A stretch of DNA of 64,000 bases from Amycolatopsis eburnea. GTDB lineage: Bacteria; Actinomycetota; Actinomycetes; Mycobacteriales; Pseudonocardiaceae. The stretch lies in assembly GCF_003937945.1 (NCBI RefSeq), contig NZ_RSEC01000036.1, forward strand, positions 310,001 to 374,000. Direction: 5' to 3'. Shown in pieces: positions 60,464 through 64,000 of the stretch. The notes beneath the pieces are model-generated. The model had not been told where the DNA came from. It saw only the letters and a list, made by a program, of their open reading frames with translations, and did no database searches. The first letter of the stretch is position 1. Each line of letters begins with the position of its first letter. The position numbers were made by a program, and so were the translations under genes.

Positions 60464-62110
60464 TCAGCAGGCGGATTGGCGGCCTTCCCCGCTGAGCGCG
60501 AGCACCCGGCTCAGCGCGTCGCGCAGGTCGTGCTCCGGGTCCCCGGGCAGCTCGCCCGCCCGCCACGCGACGAACCCGTCCGGCCGGACGAGGACCGCGC
60601 CGCTCGGGGTGACGCCGTACACCTCGGCCCAGCGGTCTTCCGGGTCGTCGAACTCGAAGCCGACGCGGTGCACGTTCAGCTCCAGGCCGAGCGCGGCCGC
60701 GGCCGCCTTGGCCGCCGCGACCCAGCCGACGCCCGCCGGGCCGGCCAGCACCGTGAAGGCGCCGGTGAACAAGTCCAGTGTGGACAGTGGACTGCCGCCC
60801 TGCTCCAGCCGGACGTGCGGGGCCCGCAGGCCCGGTTCACCGGTGGGGACGCGGGGGTCTTCGACCGGGCGGCGGCCCGCGCCCGCGGCCCCGGCGAGCA
60901 CCGCCGCCGAGGTGTAGCGGTAGCCGAAGATCATCGCGAGGTCGTCGATCTTCGTGGTGTGTCCCGCGCCTTCGTGGCGGTCGTGCAGCAGCCGCATCGC
61001 GCTGTCCAAGGTCAGCCGGGCGACCGGCCGCCGCTCGTCTTCGTAGGTGTCGAGCAGTGCCTCGCCCGCCCCCTGCGTCAGCACGGCGGCGAGCTTCCAC
61101 GCCAGGTTGTGCGCGTCGGCGATGCCGGTGTTCGCGCCGTAGGACCCCGACGGCGGGACGACGTGCGCCGCGTCGCCGGCGAAGAACACCCGCCCCGCCC
61201 GGTAGGCGCGCGCCACCCAGCCGCCGATCGTGGTGGTCGAAACGATCCGGTCCGACCCCGGCATCGACGGGACGAGCCGGACGTCGGCGTCCGGGATCCC
61301 GATCGCCTGCCGGGCCGCCTCGACGCAGCGCCGGTCGGTGAAGTCCGCCGCGCTCTCGCCCAGTTCGGGCCGGTACGGCACGGCGAGCGCCCACCGGCCG
61401 AACTCCCGCAGCGGGATCAGCGTCGAGCCCTTCGCCGGCCGGTCCAGGTAGGCCAGCAGGAACCGGCGGCCCTGCAGCGCGGCACCGAGGTCGGCGTCGA
61501 AGACGAAGTTCACCACCCGCAGCAGCACGCCGGGGCCGTCGGCCGCGATCCCGAGCCGCTCCCGGATCCCGGCGCGGTGGCCGTCGGCGGCGACCACGTA
61601 CTCGGCGCGGATCCGGTGGTGGAACCCGGTTCCCAGGTCGCGCACGACCGCCGACACACCGTCGGCGCCGTCGGTCAGCGCGACCAGTTCGGTGCCGAAC
61701 CGCACGTCCGCGCCGCCGTCCTCGGCACGGGCGCGCACGATCCGTTCCAGTTCGTCCTGGTCGATCATCTCCCATTCCGCCGGGCTGAGGGACGCGGGCG
61801 GGCGGGCCTTGGCGAGCACGTCGAAGCGGAAGTGCTCCTGCCCGGCCAGCGTTTCCACCCCGATCATGTCGGGCATGTCGGTGAGGATCGACGTCCGGTC
61901 CCGGATGGCCGCCGCGAGCCCCAGCGCGCGGTAGATCTCCATCGAGCGCGGGTTGAACGCCCGCGCCTGGGGCAGCACGGCGGTGGAGGGGTGACGTTCG
62001 ACCAGGATCGGGCGAACCCCGAGCCGGGCCAGGAAGAGCGCCGTGGACAGGCCGGTGATGCCGCCTCCGACGATCAGCACCGGAGTCTCGAGGGTGCCCG
62101 ATCCGGTCAT
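60464..62110 (-). CDS. FAD-dependent aromatic polyketide monooxygenase 4
   Basis: The 548-residue class A flavoprotein has VLIVGGGITGLSTALFLARL, EYVVAADGHRAGIR (about 178) and VFFAGDAAHVVPPSGSYGAN (about 303-322), followed by the thioredoxin-like C-terminal domain (ending GVTPSGAVLVRPDGFVAWR). It is of the PgaE/RdmE class, like monooxygenase 1, but diverged. The start is ATG 62110, overlapping the exporter stop (ATGA). An oxygenase coupled to an exporter may modify or inactivate the product before or during export. Confidence 0.92.
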   Translation of the reverse strand: MTGSGTLETPVLIVGGGITGLSTALFLARLGVRPILVERHPSTAVLPQARAFNPRSMEIYRALGLAAAIRDRTSILTDMPDMIGVETLAGQEHFRFDVLAKARPPASLSPAEWEMIDQDELERIVRARAEDGGADVRFGTELVALTDGADGVSAVVRDLGTGFHHRIRAEYVVAADGHRAGIRERLGIAADGPGVLLRVVNFVFDADLGAALQGRRFLLAYLDRPAKGSTLIPLREFGRWALAVPYRPELGESAADFTDRRCVEAARQAIGIPDADVRLVPSMPGSDRIVSTTTIGGWVARAYRAGRVFFAGDAAHVVPPSGSYGANTGIADAHNLAWKLAAVLTQGAGEALLDTYEDERRPVARLTLDSAMRLLHDRHEGAGHTTKIDDLAMIFGYRYTSAAVLAGAAGAGRRPVEDPRVPTGEPGLRAPHVRLEQGGSPLSTLDLFTGAFTVLAGPAGVGWVAAAKAAAAALGLELNVHRVGFEFDDPEDRWAEVYGVTPSGAVLVRPDGFVAWRAGELPGDPEHDLRDALSRVLALSGEGRQSAC

Positions 62111-63543
62111 CGCGCCGACGCTCCCGCGTGCTCGCCGGCGGCCGCGCCGGCCGGGGCCGCCGCGTTCTTCTTGCCCGGCAGCGCGGTCGTGAACAGCAGC
62201 GCCAGCACCAGCACGCCGACGCTGACCGCGATCGCGCTGACCGTCGCGGACTCGAACCCGTTGCCCAGCCGCGAGAAGAACACCGTGCCGAACAGCGCGA
62301 TACCGGTGGCGGTGCCGAGCTGGACGGTGGTGTTCACCAGCCCGGACGCGGCGCCGGCCTGCTGCATCTGGATCTCCGACATCGACACGCCGAACAGCGA
62401 GTTCAGCACCGCGCCCATGCCGAGCCCGAAGCCGATCACCGGGGCGAGCAGCGCCCACACGTTCAGGTCGTGGCCCAGCACCTGGACGACGACCGCGATC
62501 GCGACCAGGCTGGCCAGCAGCACCACGATGGACGCGGCGGTGAACGCGCGGCCGAGCTTCGGCGCCAGCTGCATGCCCAGGACGTTGCCGACGACGATGC
62601 CGATCGTCGAGGGCGCGAAGGTCAGCGCCGCCGCCAGGGGCGAGAACCCGAGGCCCAGCTGCAGGTGCAGGGTCAGGATGAAGAACACGCCGACCGCGGT
62701 GTTGATGCACAGCATGACCGCCTGGCCGCCGGACAGGCTGCGGTACTTCAGCAACGCGGGCGGGACCAGCGGCTCGCCGCCGCGCTTGGCCAGCAGCCGC
62801 TGGTGCACCGCGAAGACCGCGAACACCGGGACAGCGGCGACCATGAGCACGATCGACCAGGTCGGCCAGCCCAGCTCCCGCCCCTGCACCAGCGGGTAGA
62901 AGATCGCGAACAGCCCGGCGGTCAGCAGCAGCAGGCCGCCGAAGTCCATGCGGTGCCGGAAGAACCCGGGCCGGCTCGGCATGGTGATCAGCGCGCCGAT
63001 CAGGGCGAGCACGCCGATCGGCAGGTTGACCAGGAAGATCGCGCGCCAGCCGGTGTCGAACAGGTTGGCCTGGGTCAGCACGCCGCCCAGCAGCGGGCCG
63101 GCGAGGCCGCCGATCGGGAACGCGCCCGCGTAGAAGGTCATCGCCTTCGGGCGTTCCTTCTCGTCGAACTCCGAGTGGATGAACGACAGGACCTGCGGCA
63201 CCATCAGCCCGGACCCGACGCCCTGGACCACGCGCGCCGCGATCAGCACCCCGACGTGCCCGGCGAGCCCGGCCGCCAGCGAAGCGCCGGTGAACACGAC
63301 CATGCCGGCCAGGAACAGCTTCTTGGTGCCGTGCCGGTCACCCAGCCTGCCGCCGGTGATCAGGGTGAGCGCGAACCCCAGCGCGTAGCCGGCCGAGATC
63401 CACTGCAGCGCCGAATCGCCCGTCCCGAGCTCCCGCTGGATGGTCGGTAGCGCCACCGCCACGATCTGGTTGTCGATCATGTCCACGAGGACGGCCAGGA
63501 CGGCGACGGCGAGCGCCCACCACCTGAGCGGATGCTTCTCCAC
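62107..63543 (-). CDS. DHA2-family MFS drug exporter
   Basis: The 478-residue protein has 14 predicted membrane helices and family motifs: motif D-like LVDMIDNQIVAVALPTIQ, motif A GGRLGDRHGTKKLFL and motif C-like FPIGGLAGPLLGG. It is a proton-driven multidrug or antibiotic exporter and probably exports the polyketide. The start is GTG 63543 with GGAG upstream. It is the first gene of a two-gene operon with monooxygenase 4, and its promoter carries the TetR-type site. Confidence 0.92.
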   Translation of the reverse strand: MEKHPLRWWALAVAVLAVLVDMIDNQIVAVALPTIQRELGTGDSALQWISAGYALGFALTLITGGRLGDRHGTKKLFLAGMVVFTGASLAAGLAGHVGVLIAARVVQGVGSGLMVPQVLSFIHSEFDEKERPKAMTFYAGAFPIGGLAGPLLGGVLTQANLFDTGWRAIFLVNLPIGVLALIGALITMPSRPGFFRHRMDFGGLLLLTAGLFAIFYPLVQGRELGWPTWSIVLMVAAVPVFAVFAVHQRLLAKRGGEPLVPPALLKYRSLSGGQAVMLCINTAVGVFFILTLHLQLGLGFSPLAAALTFAPSTIGIVVGNVLGMQLAPKLGRAFTAASIVVLLASLVAIAVVVQVLGHDLNVWALLAPVIGFGLGMGAVLNSLFGVSMSEIQMQQAGAASGLVNTTVQLGTATGIALFGTVFFSRLGNGFESATVSAIAVSVGVLVLALLFTTALPGKKNAAAPAGAAAGEHAGASAR

Positions 63544-63599
63544 GACGTACTCCTTTTCCCACAGTGCAACTCGTCCTCCTCATAATCAAGGAGGCGGCG

Positions 63600-63620
63600 C
63601 ACTGTGTCAACTACCTGTTT
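63600..63620 (-). promoter_or_regulatory. TetR operator candidate, copy 2, over the exporter promoter
   Basis: Read on the minus strand, AAACAGGTAGTTGACACAGT contains a TTGACA -35 followed after 17 bases by GATTAT, a good promoter. It matches 19 of 21 bases of the site upstream of the TetR gene (51696-51716). A CACAGTG word at 63571 forms a further inverted match to CACTGTG at 63600. Confidence 0.65.
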
Positions 63621-63694
63621 GATTAAGTCGAACAGCGAGCTAACCAGCTCATCCGCGGGTACAGCCGAGGCCCGCCGACCCGGCCACGGGCACA

Positions 63695-63729
63695 AAAAAG
63701 CTCGCACCGGCCGGCGGCCGGTGCGAGCG
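63695..63729 (-). terminator. intrinsic terminator of the P450 at the right edge
   Basis: On the minus strand a perfect 13-bp stem (arms 63729-63717 and 63713-63701) with a 3-nt loop is followed by TTTTTT (63700-63695). It lies 40 bases after the P450 stop and separates that unit from the exporter operon. Confidence 0.9.
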
Positions 63730-63768
63730 ACAAGGGCCGGCGGCGCGTCCGCCACCGCTTCACGGGCT

Positions 63769-64000
63769 CACCAGGCGACCGGCACCTCGTGCGCACCGTA
63801 GATCTGCATGTCCGTGCGCATCCGCACGGACTCCAGCGGTACCGCCAGCCGCAGCTGGGGGATCCGCTGCGCGAGCTTCGCGAAGGCGATCCGCATCTCG
63901 ATGCGCGCCAGCTCCTGGCCCAGGCACTGGTGCGCGCCGTAGGCGAACCCGACGTGCCGCTTGGGCTTGCGGGTGATGTCGAACCGCTCGGGGTCCTCGA
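63769..64000 (-). CDS. cytochrome P450, C-terminal fragment
   Basis: A frame entering from the right edge gives the last 76 residues of a bacterial P450: EDPERFDITRKPKRHVGFAY, the heme loop GFAYGAHQCLGQELAR with its Cys ligand, and the usual final strand IYGAHEVPVAW. The rest of the gene is outside the window. It may be another tailoring oxygenase of the cluster; a terminator follows it. Confidence 0.88.

Overview
The window is a GC-rich actinomycete chromosome segment, most likely from Amycolatopsis or a close relative (inferred from codon bias, GTG/TTG starts, gene content and several dispersed hairpin repeat families; no rRNA or other marker gene is present). About 60 protein genes were assigned. 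No tRNA, rRNA, transposase, phage gene or CRISPR array was recognised.

Positions 1-27,000 are ordinary and accessory chromosome: an Rsm22-like rRNA methyltransferase and a reductase, a mycothiol-dependent-isomerase-like protein, an orphan sensor kinase beside a DUF2079 membrane protein, two DUF4232 secreted proteins, and then a possible conflict or stress module. That module is an intracellular subtilase, a sigma factor and a small accessory protein in one coupled operon, with a TPR-CHAT (caspase-like) protein directly downstream. Facing it is an SpvB/RHS-type gene that ends inside a hairpin repeat and carries a second repeat in frame. An ECF41 sigma factor with its own predicted promoter, secreted carbohydrate-active and proteolytic enzymes (GH29-like, GH55-like, S53 sedolisin), an erythromycin-esterase-like enzyme with a double-domain MerR regulator, and a voltage-sensor-only membrane protein follow.

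Positions about 26,960 to the right edge are an aromatic (type II) polyketide cluster. It contains its own acetyl-CoA carboxylase (AccDA fusion, BCCP, biotin carboxylase), ACP, chain length factor (CLF), ketosynthase (KS-alpha), a WhiE-type aromatase/cyclase, a TcmI-type cyclase, a cupin, two ABM monooxygenases, two DUF1772 proteins, two SchA/CurD-like proteins, three SDR ketoreductases, a beta-hydroxyacid-type dehydrogenase, four FAD monooxygenases, an F420-type LLM oxidoreductase, two P450s (one cut by the window edge), two O-methyltransferases, a glycosyltransferase, a PLP aminotransferase and two transporters. The cyclase, ABM and SchA/CurD set resembles pentangular polyphenol and spore-pigment pathways, so an oxidised, methylated and probably glycosylated pentangular product is the best inference. 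The minimal PKS is split: CLF and ACP lie on the minus strand near 34 kb, while KS-alpha lies on the plus strand near 50 kb behind the TcmI cyclase and cupin.

Regulation can partly be read from the sequence. A large SARP regulator (52.3-54.3 kb) is accompanied by TTCGAG-type heptamer repeats at about 11-12 bp spacing upstream of six cluster transcription units. A TetR regulator at 51 kb and the exporter operon at 63.5 kb share a nearly identical 21-bp site over their promoters, which points to product-responsive export. MarR and GntR regulators complete the set.

At least five families of perfect or near-perfect hairpin repeats (called A-E here) sit 3' of genes, often at convergent junctions. 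They look like recurrent terminator or mobile miniature elements, and two of them have altered the RHS gene.
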